Shown here piece by piece: positions 35,735-44,911 of a stretch of DNA of 64,000 nucleotides. The stretch spans positions 1,242,501 to 1,306,500 of the forward strand of contig NZ_CP107932.1 in NCBI RefSeq assembly GCF_036032445.1, read 5' to 3'. This DNA comes from Nocardia sp. NBC_00416 (lineage in GTDB: Bacteria > Actinomycetota > Actinomycetes > Mycobacteriales > Mycobacteriaceae). The position numbers and the translations under genes are program-made. A model generated the notes under the pieces. That model saw only the letters and a list, made by a program, of their open reading frames with translations. It did not search any database and had not been told where the DNA came from. How positions within the stretch are numbered: the stretch's first letter is position 1; each line of letters begins with the position of its first letter.

Positions 35735-36739
35735 TCAGTCCAGTGCACGCAGGATCTCCTTCGCCCGGTCCGTATAGGTGTGGCCGCCCTCCACGACCCG
35801 CCGGTACCCGGCCTCGGCCGTCTTCGCCGCCTGATCCGGGTACAGCGCGCAGCGTTCCAGGATCTCGTCGAGTTCGTCGCGGCTGGAGAACAGGAACGCC
35901 TCGGTGCCGTCGTCGAGGAGTTCGGCGTGTTCGTCGGTGCGTTCGCCGACGAACAGTCCGCCCGACGCGGGCACCTCGAAGGTGCGGCAGGTGTGGGTGT
36001 CGCGGTTATCGGAATTGAGCAGCACCAGGTTCGCGGTCACCGATGCCACCGCGATCGCGAAATCCTCGCCGTACACCGGTCCGGCGACCGCGGCGCGGGT
36101 GGTCTGCAACTGGCGCACCCGTCGCCAGCCCGGGCCGCGCACCAGCAGCTGTGATCCGTAGGTGCGGGCCAGCGACACCATGCCGGGTCGCCGGTCGGGA
36201 CGGCACGCGCCGATGAACCCGACGAGGAACTGCCGGGTGCCGCGCCGCGCGGCGGGATGATGCCAGGCCGGGTCGTAGGCGCTGCGCACGAACAGGGTCC
36301 GGCGGACACCGCGGCCGGCGAGTTCGGGCAGATTGTGCCGTTTGGTGGTGACCACCATGTCCCATTCCGGCTCGTGCGCCAGATAGTCCGCGGTCGTGTT
36401 CCCGGGGTTGGATACGTCGTCGGGGCTGTAGTGCACGTGCAGCGCGGCCGGGATCTCCAGCAGCCGGCCCTGGTCCAGGTACACCGATTTGAAGCCGAAC
36501 ACCAGGTCCGGGTGCAGTTCGGCGGCGGCCCGCTCCAGCCGGGTGTGCACCTGATCGACGGTCCACGGTGCCCGGCGCTCACCGGTTTTCGCATACAGCC
36601 ACGACGGCGAGAGCCGCGGCGGCAGGGTCACCGGAGTCGAATCGACCACGATCACCTCGTGCCCGAGCCGGCGGAACCCCTCCGCGAGTGAGCGGGCGTT
36701 GCTGCCGAGCCAGTCGTCGCCGACGAACAGAATCCTCAT
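35735..36739 (-). CDS. CgeB-like glycosyltransferase
   Basis: The 334-residue protein starts MRILFVGDDWLGSNARSLAE and ends with a nucleotide-sugar domain in which TFEVPASGGLFVGERTDEHA corresponds to the CgeB/GT4-like donor site. It also has ALHVHYSPDDVSNPGNTTAD in the N-terminal half. The CgeB family glycosylates surface polymers; the sugar is unknown. The 3' end is 33 bases from the polymerase start and the start overlaps the end of the flippase gene. Confidence 0.82.
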   Translation of the reverse strand: MRILFVGDDWLGSNARSLAEGFRRLGHEVIVVDSTPVTLPPRLSPSWLYAKTGERRAPWTVDQVHTRLERAAAELHPDLVFGFKSVYLDQGRLLEIPAALHVHYSPDDVSNPGNTTADYLAHEPEWDMVVTTKRHNLPELAGRGVRRTLFVRSAYDPAWHHPAARRGTRQFLVGFIGACRPDRRPGMVSLARTYGSQLLVRGPGWRRVRQLQTTRAAVAGPVYGEDFAIAVASVTANLVLLNSDNRDTHTCRTFEVPASGGLFVGERTDEHAELLDDGTEAFLFSSRDELDEILERCALYPDQAAKTAEAGYRRVVEGGHTYTDRAKEILRALD

Positions 36740-38235
36740 GGCGTTCCTCTTTCACCCGCGTCGGCGGGCAGCATTGCGCCCGGTGCGCGTCCGCGCTCGA
36801 TCAACCCGGCGCGTTCGCGCACGATCAGTGCGCGCATCCGCGCGAGATACCAGATCGCCACCGCGAATTCGGCGGCCACGATGCCGCCCGCCAGCGTCCA
36901 CAGCGAATGGGTGCGCATGGTGAGCAGCAGCGCGCAGACCGCCACGGCGGTACCGGCGGCCGACCCGATCAGCACGCCGACCGTGTCCTGGCGAACCGGC
37001 AGCACGGCGGTGGTGACGAACGAGGTCACCGTGGTGGCGGGCAGGATCACCGCCTCCAGGCGCAGCACCCCCACCGCGCCGCCGAATTCGGCGCCGAACA
37101 CGAGCGGGATGATCAGCGGCGCCGCCGTCCACAGCGCCACGGTGGCCACACACGCGATCGCCACGCATGCCGCGAGCCCGCGCAGCGCGTCCGGCCAGAA
37201 CCGTTCGTCGCCACCGCGTTTGGCCATTCGGGGCAGCAGCGCGAACCCGATCGGGTCGAGCAGCGACTGCACCGCCCGCACCAGCCGGTCCGATGCGGAG
37301 TACAGCCCGAGCGATACCGCGTTGAGCACCGCCCCGTACACCGCCGCCGCACCCTGCCCGTAGCTGGTGACCAGCAGTCGTCCGGTCACCACCGGCAGCG
37401 CCGCGCGCAGCAGTTTCCAGGCCCCGCGCGGCCGTCCGGGCGGACCGAACGTCCGCCAGGTGTCCCACCAGGTCAGTGCCAGGCTGATCACCGAGGACCC
37501 GAGCAAGCACAGCATCGCCATGGCGGCGGTCGGGAAACGCGGCAGCAGTGTCAGCAGCGCGGCGAGGTAACCGACCCGGGCGATCGACTGGTAGAGGGTC
37601 GACGCGCCGAACCTGCCCTGCCCGATCAGCACCCAGTCCTCCGACATCGACCAGAAGCCGCCGACGAACAAACCCAGCAGCACCATCGTCAGGTACTCCG
37701 GCGCCCCGGCGGGGACCGCCGCCACCAGCGCGGTACCGAGCACACCGAGGATTCCGCCCCGGATCGCCAGGTAGGTGCCGCGCGTGTGGTTCACCACGTC
37801 CCGGTCGGTACCCGAGTCCTGCACGCGGGCGGCCAGATAGGAGGTGATCCCCAGGTCCACGATCAGCGAGCCGAGGAAGTAGGACGACATCCCGATGGCC
37901 AGCAGTCCCATTCCGGAGGCGCCGAGCAGCCGCGCGATGAGCGGCAGCGTCGCCACCGTCACCAGGTACTGGCCGTATTTCCCGAAACTGACGTAGGCGA
38001 TATCGCGCAGGACGGTCGCCAGCTCCCGCAACCGCGCCGCTCTGCTCCGCGGTTCGTCCGCGGCCTGCTCGGGGACGGTGGTGATCAGCGGAAGTTTCTC
38101 GGTCGGCCAGTCGGCGAAGGCCGGAATGATCTCGGTCGGCAGGTCGTAATCAGGGACCCGCAATCCGTCCAGCGAGACCGGATAGTGGCGGTGGACGATG
38201 CGGATCGGGATGGTGTGCTGGCTGGACAGATTCAT
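36736..38235 (-). CDS. Wzx-type flippase, MOP superfamily polysaccharide exporter
   Basis: ATG 38235 overlaps the preceding stop (ATGA); the frame is open further upstream but that part has no protein-like character. The 499-residue product has a 70-residue soluble N-terminal extension (unusual for Wzx) and then about 12-14 helices starting with FGKYGQYLVTVATLPLIARL, the typical oligosaccharide-flippase beginning. It should move lipid-linked repeat units across the membrane for the Wzy-type polymerase. Confidence 0.85.
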   Translation of the reverse strand: MNLSSQHTIPIRIVHRHYPVSLDGLRVPDYDLPTEIIPAFADWPTEKLPLITTVPEQAADEPRSRAARLRELATVLRDIAYVSFGKYGQYLVTVATLPLIARLLGASGMGLLAIGMSSYFLGSLIVDLGITSYLAARVQDSGTDRDVVNHTRGTYLAIRGGILGVLGTALVAAVPAGAPEYLTMVLLGLFVGGFWSMSEDWVLIGQGRFGASTLYQSIARVGYLAALLTLLPRFPTAAMAMLCLLGSSVISLALTWWDTWRTFGPPGRPRGAWKLLRAALPVVTGRLLVTSYGQGAAAVYGAVLNAVSLGLYSASDRLVRAVQSLLDPIGFALLPRMAKRGGDERFWPDALRGLAACVAIACVATVALWTAAPLIIPLVFGAEFGGAVGVLRLEAVILPATTVTSFVTTAVLPVRQDTVGVLIGSAAGTAVAVCALLLTMRTHSLWTLAGGIVAAEFAVAIWYLARMRALIVRERAGLIERGRAPGAMLPADAGERGTP

Positions 38236-39386
38236 CGTGCCGGTACCGCCTGTCGGCCGACGACCTGTTCGAGTAGGCCGGTGACGGCCCGCGCGGTGGC
38301 CGCGATTCCGAAATCGGCGGCCCGGTCCCGCGCGGCCGCACCCAGCCGGGTGCGCAGCGCCGGGTCGGCGACGAGCCGATCCAGGGCTGCGGCCAGGGCG
38401 ACCGGGTCGCCGGGCGGGGTCAACAGGCCGTCCACCTCCGGCCGGACGATCTCGGCGGGTCCGCCGGCGTCGGCGGCCACGACGGCGCAACCGGCGCGCA
38501 TCGCCTCCACCACGACCTGACCGAACGGTTCCGGCAGCACCGAACAGTGCACCGCGATATCGGCCTGTGCGTAGTACAGGGCGGGGTCGTCGACGTGACC
38601 GGCGAAGTCGACGGTCAGACCGAGTTCGGCGGCGGTGCGTTCCAGTTCGGCGCGGTAGTCCTGCTCGTCGAAGAATGTGCCGCCCACCAGGTGGACGGCG
38701 CTCGGGCGGTGGCGCATCAGCGTGAGTGCGCGCAGCAGGACATCCTGACCCTTCCATCGGGTCAGCCGGCCGACCATGGCGATTCGCACCGCGCCGGGGT
38801 CGCGTTGCGGTACTCGCCCGGCCGCCGCGGTGTCCTCGACACCCGGATAGGCGACCACCGAAAACCGTCCCCGGGTGTGGAGAGTGCGCAAGGTGGCGCG
38901 GCTGTTGGCGACGACGCCGCGTACCGCCGCCCAGCCCAGCACGCGCAGCACGACCGCGAGCGGCCGGCCGAAGTATTCGGCACTGACCCGGTCGTGCACC
39001 TGCCAGACCAGCGGCACTCCCGCGCGGCGCGCCGCGACCGCGCCCATCAGCAGTGCTTTCGTGCTCTGCGCGACCAGCACGTCGGCGCCGTCCGCACGCA
39101 CCGCGCCGCCCAGCCGCGCCCCCAGGCGCACCAGTTCCACGGCGCCCGTGATCAGCCGGCCCGCCCCGGATCCGGCGATCGTCAGCGATCGGCTGTCGAA
39201 ATCGGTATCGCACAGGGTGACCGGGATCCGGCGTGCGCGCATCAGGTCCAGTAGCGGGCCGGGCGCGGTGAGCAGCATCGAAGCGGCGACCGCGTCGCTG
39301 TCGCGCAGGGCGGTGAGCAGGCGCAACGTCGCGAGTTCGGCGCCGGACGGGGCGGCGGTGTGGGAGAGGAAGACAGCGCGGATCAT
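38232..39386 (-). CDS. Glycosyltransferase, GT4 family
   Basis: ATG 39386 overlaps the preceding stop (ATGA). The 384-residue GT-B protein has VAMVGRLTRWKGQDVLLRAL-like donor-domain start (IAMVGRLTRWKGQ) and the EX7E segment LPEPFGQVVVEAMRAGCAVV. The N-terminus IRAVFLSHTAAPSGAELATL shows the usual glycine-rich acceptor loop. It adds one sugar of the repeat unit; specificity is not visible. Confidence 0.88.
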   Translation of the reverse strand: MIRAVFLSHTAAPSGAELATLRLLTALRDSDAVAASMLLTAPGPLLDLMRARRIPVTLCDTDFDSRSLTIAGSGAGRLITGAVELVRLGARLGGAVRADGADVLVAQSTKALLMGAVAARRAGVPLVWQVHDRVSAEYFGRPLAVVLRVLGWAAVRGVVANSRATLRTLHTRGRFSVVAYPGVEDTAAAGRVPQRDPGAVRIAMVGRLTRWKGQDVLLRALTLMRHRPSAVHLVGGTFFDEQDYRAELERTAAELGLTVDFAGHVDDPALYYAQADIAVHCSVLPEPFGQVVVEAMRAGCAVVAADAGGPAEIVRPEVDGLLTPPGDPVALAAALDRLVADPALRTRLGAAARDRAADFGIAATARAVTGLLEQVVGRQAVPAR

Positions 39387-40477
39387 CCGGTCAGCTCCCG
39401 GTAGAGCGCGATATGCCGGTCGGCGGCCGCGGACCAGGAGAAGGTTCCCGCGTGCGCGCGGCAACGGTCGGGGTCGGGGACGGTGCCGTCGAGCGCGGCG
39501 GCGATCCGGGCGGCCAGGGCGTCGGCGTCGCCGGCCGCGACGATGAGCGAGGAGTCCAGGCCGCGGACCGAGTCCGGGAGACCGCCGCAGTCGGTGACGA
39601 CCGGCGCCCGCCCCGCCGACAGCGATTCCAGCGCGATGAGCCCGAACCCCTCGAGCGCCACCGACGGCACCACGGTGACCGCGGCGCGTGCGTACCAGCC
39701 GGTCAACTCGGTGTCGGTGGTCCGTCCGGCGAACGTCACGCTCGCGCCGAGTTTTCCGGCCTGTTCGCGCAGCGCCGTCTCGGCGGTGCCGGTGCCGACG
39801 AGTACCAGCCGGGCTTCTGGGTGGGCGGCGCGCACCGCGGGCCAGGCCCGCAACAGCACATCGATACCCATCCGGTGCTCCAGGCGACGCACACACAAGA
39901 CGACGGGTGCGTCGTGTTCCGGCCGGGGAGTCGGCCGGAAGCGCGCGGTATCGACGCCCGGCGCGATCACCGTGACCGCCTCCGCGCGTACCCCGTAGTC
40001 GTGCACCAGCAGGTCCCGGAAATGTTCGGACAGCACCACGAACCTGTCCGCCGGCCAGCAGCGCAGGCGTTCCAGGGCGTACTTCGCCCCCGCCGCCAGC
40101 GCGCCGCTGCCGGCCAGCCGGCTCTCCGCCGCCCACGGTCCGTGGAAATGCACCACCAGCCGCCGCCGGCGGGAAGGGCGGGCCGGCGGGCCGTACAGCG
40201 CGAAATGCCGATCCAGGACGGCCGCGCCGCCGGGCGCCGCGGCCGCCTCGTCCCGGAACGCGGTACGTGCGCGGCGCCACGTGGAGCCTCCGGTCGGTCC
40301 CCAGGACTGTCCGCCCACCGGCGCCGTCCCGAACGCGGCGGCCGATACCCGGATCTCGGGGCGGGCGGACAGCGCGCCGAACAGATCGGTGAAGTAGCGG
40401 TTGAGCCCGCCGGGCGCCGATCCGAACCATTCCGAGCCGGTCATGTGCACCCGCGGCGGCGCGGCCGTGGCGGTCAT
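39383..40477 (-). CDS. Glycosyltransferase, GT4 family
   Basis: ATG 40477 overlaps the preceding stop (ATGA), so upstream in-frame codons are not used. The 364-residue protein begins RVHMTGSEWFGSAPGGLNRY after a short tail and has LCVRRLEHRMGIDVLLRAWP and VALEGFGLIALESLSAGRAP in the donor domain, the GT4 pattern. It is coupled to the preceding GT2 gene and the following GT4 gene. Confidence 0.88.
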   Translation of the reverse strand: MTATAAPPRVHMTGSEWFGSAPGGLNRYFTDLFGALSARPEIRVSAAAFGTAPVGGQSWGPTGGSTWRRARTAFRDEAAAAPGGAAVLDRHFALYGPPARPSRRRRLVVHFHGPWAAESRLAGSGALAAGAKYALERLRCWPADRFVVLSEHFRDLLVHDYGVRAEAVTVIAPGVDTARFRPTPRPEHDAPVVLCVRRLEHRMGIDVLLRAWPAVRAAHPEARLVLVGTGTAETALREQAGKLGASVTFAGRTTDTELTGWYARAAVTVVPSVALEGFGLIALESLSAGRAPVVTDCGGLPDSVRGLDSSLIVAAGDADALAARIAAALDGTVPDPDRCRAHAGTFSWSAAADRHIALYRELTG

Positions 40478-41310
40478 AGCCGCGCCTCGATCCGGGCGCC
40501 GAGGAATTGGCCCGTCCGCACCCGCAGCCGTTCCAGCGCCGTCCGCGCCAAGCGCAGATCGCCGATCGCCACATCCAGTGGCGACAGGAGTCGCGGCACG
40601 TCGCGGACCAGGCGGTGGTGGCTGCGCAGGCTTTCGCTCAGTTTGCTCACCGTCGAGGTGCGCGCGCACAGATTGAACGACGAGGACCGCCAAGCCGCCG
40701 CCACCCCGGGCAGGCCGAAGAACAAGCCGAACTGGCCGACCCGGGCGAACAGGTCGACATCCATCGGGAACACCAGGTCCCCGCGGAACCCGCCGACCCG
40801 GTCGAAATGCTCGCGCCGGAACATCGCCGCGGCGGTGGGACCGAACTCGGCGGGACCGCGCCGCACGATGGTCCGAGCCAGCGCGCGCGATGTTCGTACG
40901 CCGTCGAGGCCCGGCAGGCCCAGGTCGGTTTCGACCAGGTCACCCTGCTCGTCGATCACCTGGAAGCGACTGGAACTGATCGCGAACGCCGGATCCTCCA
41001 TGACCGCCAGCTGCGCGGGCAGCGCACCCGGCAGCAGAATATCGTCGGCGCATACGACTTTCACCAAGTCGCCGGTGGACAGCGCGACGGCGCGGTTCCA
41101 GTTGTCGCCGATGGGCAGCGTGGTGTCGTTGCGCTGTATCCGCACCCGCGGATCGTCGAAGGACGCGGCGATCTCGCCGGTGGTGTCGGTGCTGGCGTTG
41201 TCGAGTACCAGCAGCTCGAAATCGGCGTCCTGATTCAGAATCGAACGCAGCGTCTGCTCGAGCGTCCGCCCGGCATCCAGGGCGGGCACACAGACCGACA
41301 CGCTGACCAC
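40474..41310 (-). CDS. Glycosyltransferase, GT2 family
   Basis: GTG 41310 with AAAGGATCATCA upstream gives 278 residues. The GT-A fold is clear: VSVCVPALDAGRTLEQTLRS, then LLVLDNASTDTTGEIAA, and the metal-binding CADDILLPGAL (a DDx variant of DxD), followed by FPMDVDLFARVGQFG. It transfers a sugar from a nucleotide donor in the cytoplasm. About 180 bases of non-coding DNA separate it from the upstream methyltransferase gene, so a promoter may lie there. Confidence 0.87.
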   Translation of the reverse strand: MVSVSVCVPALDAGRTLEQTLRSILNQDADFELLVLDNASTDTTGEIAASFDDPRVRIQRNDTTLPIGDNWNRAVALSTGDLVKVVCADDILLPGALPAQLAVMEDPAFAISSSRFQVIDEQGDLVETDLGLPGLDGVRTSRALARTIVRRGPAEFGPTAAAMFRREHFDRVGGFRGDLVFPMDVDLFARVGQFGLFFGLPGVAAAWRSSSFNLCARTSTVSKLSESLRSHHRLVRDVPRLLSPLDVAIGDLRLARTALERLRVRTGQFLGARIEARL

Positions 41311-41492
41311 TGATGATCCTTTCGATGGAGGGAAATGGAACAGGGCGGAACACGATCGGCCTGACGACCGCGTTCCGCATTCGCTGCTCGGCGAGGTGTA
41401 GACCGTCTGTACGACGGACGAGACGATCCGAGGAAACGACCGGAGAAGCGGATGGGCAGCAGGCATCGCGCACTCCGGGGTGACCGCACTGA

Positions 41493-42665
41493 CTACCGGA
41501 TGGGCAGCTCCCGCGCGGGATCGGCCGGTTCGTCGACGAACCAGCGTCCGGCCAGTTCCGGGAAACGTTCGGATACCTCGGGCAGCAGGTCCGGCACCGT
41601 CAGCAGCACCCGATCCGGCCGTGCCGCGACGAGTTCGGCCGGGCTGATGATCGGCACATCCGTGCCCGGCATCCGGCGGCCCTGTTTGGCCGGTGCGGCG
41701 TCGGCGACCCCGGCCAGCAGTGCACGGCTCACCCCCGCCCGGCAGAACAGCGCCACCGCGCGCGAGGCAGCCCCGTAGGCGTACACCCGGGCGCCGCGGG
41801 CGGCCGCCGATTCCAGCGTCGCGCGCAAGGTCTCGGCATGCCGGTCGGCCGCCCGCTGCAGTCCGCGCAGCAGTTCCGGATCGTCCATCCCCGCCTCGCC
41901 GGCCAGTACTCGGCGCACCGCGTCGTCGGGTTCGGCGCTGCCGTGCACGGCGGCGACGAGTACCGTGCCCCCGTACAGCCCGAATTCCCATGCCGTGATC
42001 ACCGACATCCCGGCGGTCCGCAGCATTGTGCGCAGGACCCGCAGGGTGTAGTAGGCGAAATGGCCGTGCCGCAGGGCGTTCCACTGCTGTCCGGACACGA
42101 TGGTGCGCAGCGGATGGTATTGCAGCAGCAGAACACCGTCCGGCGCGGTCGCCGCGACCCGCGCGGCCATGGCCGCCGCCTGATCGCGTGCGTGCATGAG
42201 GCCGAACGAATCCAGCACCACGTCCGCGGGCCGGTCGGTCCGCGCGAATCCGCGCTCGGCCAGCAGCTCCAGCCAGCTGCCGCCGTGCGGGCTGGCGAAC
42301 TCGCGCACCGTGCCGCCGCGCAGCAGCCCGGCCGCGGCGACCCGTTCCACGGCGTCGGCGGCCTGGTCGCGCAGCGCGCGTGGTTCCACTCCGCGCGGTT
42401 CGGCGGTGACCGTATCGTCACGCACCAACTGCGCCAGTCCACACCGGAGGCATACCGCCATCGCCAGCGGATGCGCCGCCTCGTCCGGACGCGGGGGAGT
42501 GGCGGCGGGCGGGAAGTGATCGGCCGCGGGCACAGTGCCCAGATCCAGCACCGGCGCCGAGTCGCGGTGCCCGCAGGCCCGGCAGCCCGCTGGATCCGCC
42601 GGCCGGTCCGAATCGAGTGCGGCGGTACGCGCGCCGTGCGCCGCCGCGGCCCGGGAACCGCTCAT
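41493..42665 (-). CDS. C-methyltransferase-like protein of sugar loci, SAM core altered
   Basis: The 390-residue protein has the three-part layout of sugar C-methyltransferases: an N-terminal zinc-binding part with CRACGHRD and CLRCGL, a central methyltransferase domain, and a C-terminal domain with RVYAYGAASRAVALFCRAG. In the central part the SAM loop is replaced by VREFASPHGGSWLELL, which lacks the normal GxGxG, so activity is uncertain. A normal member of the same family is encoded at 45687. The gene is divergent from RmlC with 14 bases between the starts. Confidence 0.75.
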   Translation of the reverse strand: MSGSRAAAAHGARTAALDSDRPADPAGCRACGHRDSAPVLDLGTVPAADHFPPAATPPRPDEAAHPLAMAVCLRCGLAQLVRDDTVTAEPRGVEPRALRDQAADAVERVAAAGLLRGGTVREFASPHGGSWLELLAERGFARTDRPADVVLDSFGLMHARDQAAAMAARVAATAPDGVLLLQYHPLRTIVSGQQWNALRHGHFAYYTLRVLRTMLRTAGMSVITAWEFGLYGGTVLVAAVHGSAEPDDAVRRVLAGEAGMDDPELLRGLQRAADRHAETLRATLESAAARGARVYAYGAASRAVALFCRAGVSRALLAGVADAAPAKQGRRMPGTDVPIISPAELVAARPDRVLLTVPDLLPEVSERFPELAGRWFVDEPADPARELPIR

Positions 42666-42679
42666 GGCACGATCTCCCG

Positions 42680-43246
42680 GTGCGAATCGAGCAGACCGAA
42701 CTCACCGATGTACTGATCCTGACGCCCGAACCCTTCCACGACGAGCGTGGCCTGTTCACCCGCACCTTCGACGCCGACCTCTTCGACGCTCATCTCGGCC
42801 CCGGCGCGGCCGCGGCCTTCGTGCAGGATTCGCAGTCGCGGTCGGCGCGCGGCGTGGTGCGCGGCATGCACGGACGCGGTGGTCGCGGTGAAGCGAAACT
42901 GGTGCGTTGCGCGCACGGCGCGGTGCACGATGTGCTGGTCGACATCCGCCCCGATTCGCCGACTTTCGGCCGGAGCCGGGCTTTCCTGCTCGACGACGCC
43001 GATTTCCGGCACCTCTACATCCCGGCGGGCTTCCTGCACGGCTTCCAGGCCCTCACCGACACCGCGGACGTCTGCTACCGCATCGACCGCCCGCACGACC
43101 CGGCCGAGGACCTCGGGGTCGCCTACGACGACCCCGATCTCGCCCTGGCCTGGCCGCAGGAGGTCACCGTGGTCTCGGCCCGCGACCGGGCCGCGGGCAG
43201 CTGGCGGGCGCTGCTGGACTCGGGTCATCTCACGCACCGGCCCTGA
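42680..43246 (+). CDS. rmlC: dTDP-4-dehydrorhamnose 3,5-epimerase-like protein
   Basis: GTG 42680 gives 188 residues. The cupin fold and key residues of RmlC are present: GVVRGMHGRG with the catalytic His, KLVRCAHGAVHDVLVDIR, SPTFG, and HLYIPAGFLHGFQAL with VCYRIDR. It epimerises C3 and C5 of a 4-keto-6-deoxy sugar. It is the only + strand gene inside the sugar locus, and no RmlA, RmlB or RmlD is nearby, so either those are elsewhere or the substrate is another nucleotide sugar. Its last 17 bases overlap the convergent epimerase gene. Confidence 0.85.
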   Translation: MRIEQTELTDVLILTPEPFHDERGLFTRTFDADLFDAHLGPGAAAAFVQDSQSRSARGVVRGMHGRGGRGEAKLVRCAHGAVHDVLVDIRPDSPTFGRSRAFLLDDADFRHLYIPAGFLHGFQALTDTADVCYRIDRPHDPAEDLGVAYDDPDLALAWPQEVTVVSARDRAAGSWRALLDSGHLTHRP

Positions 43247-44258
43247 CCCGACGCAATGTCGCGTCCACCGCGCCCGATTCGCCGAGCTGCCGCAGCCGCG
43301 CCAGCCGGACGAATCGGCCCGTGAAATCGGCCGCGGTCAAGCCGCGGGCGACGTACTCGGTGTACAGCTGCGCCGCGCCGTCGGCGATCGTCCAGCGCGC
43401 CTCGTAGCCCAGGTCCCGCCGCGCGGCGGCGAAATCTACCCGGTACGAGCGCGGATCGGCCCCGGACTCGCCGGTGATCAAAACCTCGGCGCCGGGCACC
43501 ACGTCGGCCACCGCCTGCGCGATCTCGGCGACGGTGCGGTTGTTGGCTTCGGTGCCGATGTTGTAGGCCCGGCAGTGGATCGCCGCGACCGGAGCCGTCA
43601 GGCAGACCGCGAACGCTTCGGCGATATCCGCGGCGTGCACCAGCGGACGCCACGGGGTGCCGTCGGAGAGCACCTTCACCACCCCGTCCAGTACGGCGTG
43701 GCCGACCAGATTGTTGAGCACGATATCGGCGCGCAGGCGCGGCGAGAACCCGAACGCGGTCGCGTTGCGCAGGAATACCGGCGCGAAATCGGCGTCGGCC
43801 AGCGCGACGAGATCGTCCTCCACCCGCACCTTGCTCTCGGCGTACGGGGTGATCGGCCGCAGCGGCGCGGTCTCGTCGACCAGCCCGTCCCCGGCCGCCC
43901 CGTACACCGAGCAGGTGGAGGCGTACAGGAAGCGGCGGACGCCCGCCTCTTTCGCCAGCGTCGCGAGCCGCACCGAGGCGTGATGATTGATGTCGTGGGT
44001 GATCTCGGGGACCAACGATCCCAGCGGGTCGTTCGACAACGCCGCGAGGTGGATGACCGCGTCGAAACCGGTGAGCTGTTCGACCGAGACATCGCGCAGG
44101 TCGACCGCCAGGCCGGGTGGGTCCTGGGGGTCGGCGCCGAGGACGCAGTCGGCGAACCATCCGGTGTCCAGTCCGGTCACCTCGTGTCCGTGTGCACGCA
44201 GCACCGGAACCATGACGGTGCCCAGATACCCCTGGTGGCCGGTGACGAGAACACGCAT
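43230..44258 (-). CDS. NAD-dependent nucleotide-sugar epimerase/dehydratase
   Basis: GGAGGTG lies upstream of ATG 44258. The 342-residue SDR protein begins MRVLVTGHQGYLGTVMVPVL (NAD motif GxxGxxG), has YASTCSVYG and the catalytic Tyr-x3-Lys in TPYAESKVRVE. It changes configuration or reduces a 4-keto nucleotide sugar. It is the fourth gene of a minus-strand run with the methyltransferase, cytidylyltransferase and deacetylase. Confidence 0.87.
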   Translation of the reverse strand: MRVLVTGHQGYLGTVMVPVLRAHGHEVTGLDTGWFADCVLGADPQDPPGLAVDLRDVSVEQLTGFDAVIHLAALSNDPLGSLVPEITHDINHHASVRLATLAKEAGVRRFLYASTCSVYGAAGDGLVDETAPLRPITPYAESKVRVEDDLVALADADFAPVFLRNATAFGFSPRLRADIVLNNLVGHAVLDGVVKVLSDGTPWRPLVHAADIAEAFAVCLTAPVAAIHCRAYNIGTEANNRTVAEIAQAVADVVPGAEVLITGESGADPRSYRVDFAAARRDLGYEARWTIADGAAQLYTEYVARGLTAADFTGRFVRLARLRQLGESGAVDATLRRVRAGA

Positions 44259-44260
44259 CG

Positions 44261-44911
44261 CTATGCACCTCCGAAATCGAGGACGGCCTTGGTCAGTTCG
44301 AACCCCTCCGCATATGCGGCGTGGCACTGCACTCCCCGGATCCGCGCCAACCCGAGGAACGCCTCGTCGTCGAACCAGTCGCGACCGGACTGCGAGGGGT
44401 AGCATTCGGCCAGCAGCCGGGCCTTCTCGGCCGCGGTCTCCGGCGATACCGGATGCAGTAGGGCCGGCCGGGGGGTGTCGGTCTCCCATTTGAGGATCTC
44501 GTAGCCGAGTATCAGATGGTCCCGGAACTCGGTCGTCGCCAGTTCCGCGAGCAACCGATGGTCCTGGTGGGCGTCGCCGCGCTGCGGGGCGAACACGATG
44601 TCCGGATCGGTGCCGCGCCGGAACTGCGCGAGCGCTGTCTTCACCTGATCCCAGTGCGCGGGGGCGCGCCCGTCCGGGATGTCCAGCACCGTCGACTCCA
44701 GATCCGCGTTCACGCAGAAGGCGCCGAGCGCGGTGCGTTCCTCGTCCGCGCGGGTGGTGGCACCCCCGGAGAGCACCAGGGCGCGCACCCGCAGTCCCGG
44801 ACGGCGGCGCGTCAACGTCAACAGGGTCGCGCCCATACCGATGGCGATATCGTCGCAGTGCGCGCCGAGCAGCGCGATCTCATCGAGTCGCGCGGGAACG
44901 AGATCGATCAC
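44261..44911 (-). CDS. PIG-L family N-deacetylase
   Basis: GTG 44911 overlaps the preceding stop (GTGA) and is preferred over the upstream ATG 44938. The 216-residue protein has the zinc motif GAHCDDIAIGMG (His18, Asp20-21) and the distal DAHQDH, both needed in PIG-L/MshB-type deacetylases. It probably deacetylates an N-acetyl sugar or cofactor intermediate of the polysaccharide pathway. Confidence 0.85.
   Translation of the reverse strand: MIDLVPARLDEIALLGAHCDDIAIGMGATLLTLTRRRPGLRVRALVLSGGATTRADEERTALGAFCVNADLESTVLDIPDGRAPAHWDQVKTALAQFRRGTDPDIVFAPQRGDAHQDHRLLAELATTEFRDHLILGYEILKWETDTPRPALLHPVSPETAAEKARLLAECYPSQSGRDWFDDEAFLGLARIRGVQCHAAYAEGFELTKAVLDFGGA

Noticed and set aside
38236..39213. 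Upstream extension of the flippase reading frame
   Set aside because: The extension overlaps a good glycosyltransferase gene and is Arg/Gly-rich junk; the ATGA overlap at 38235 marks the true start.
41311..41492. In-frame extension of the GT2 gene upstream of 41310
   Set aside because: The added sequence has no glycosyltransferase character and the conserved VSVCVP start of the GT-A fold begins right after GTG 41310.
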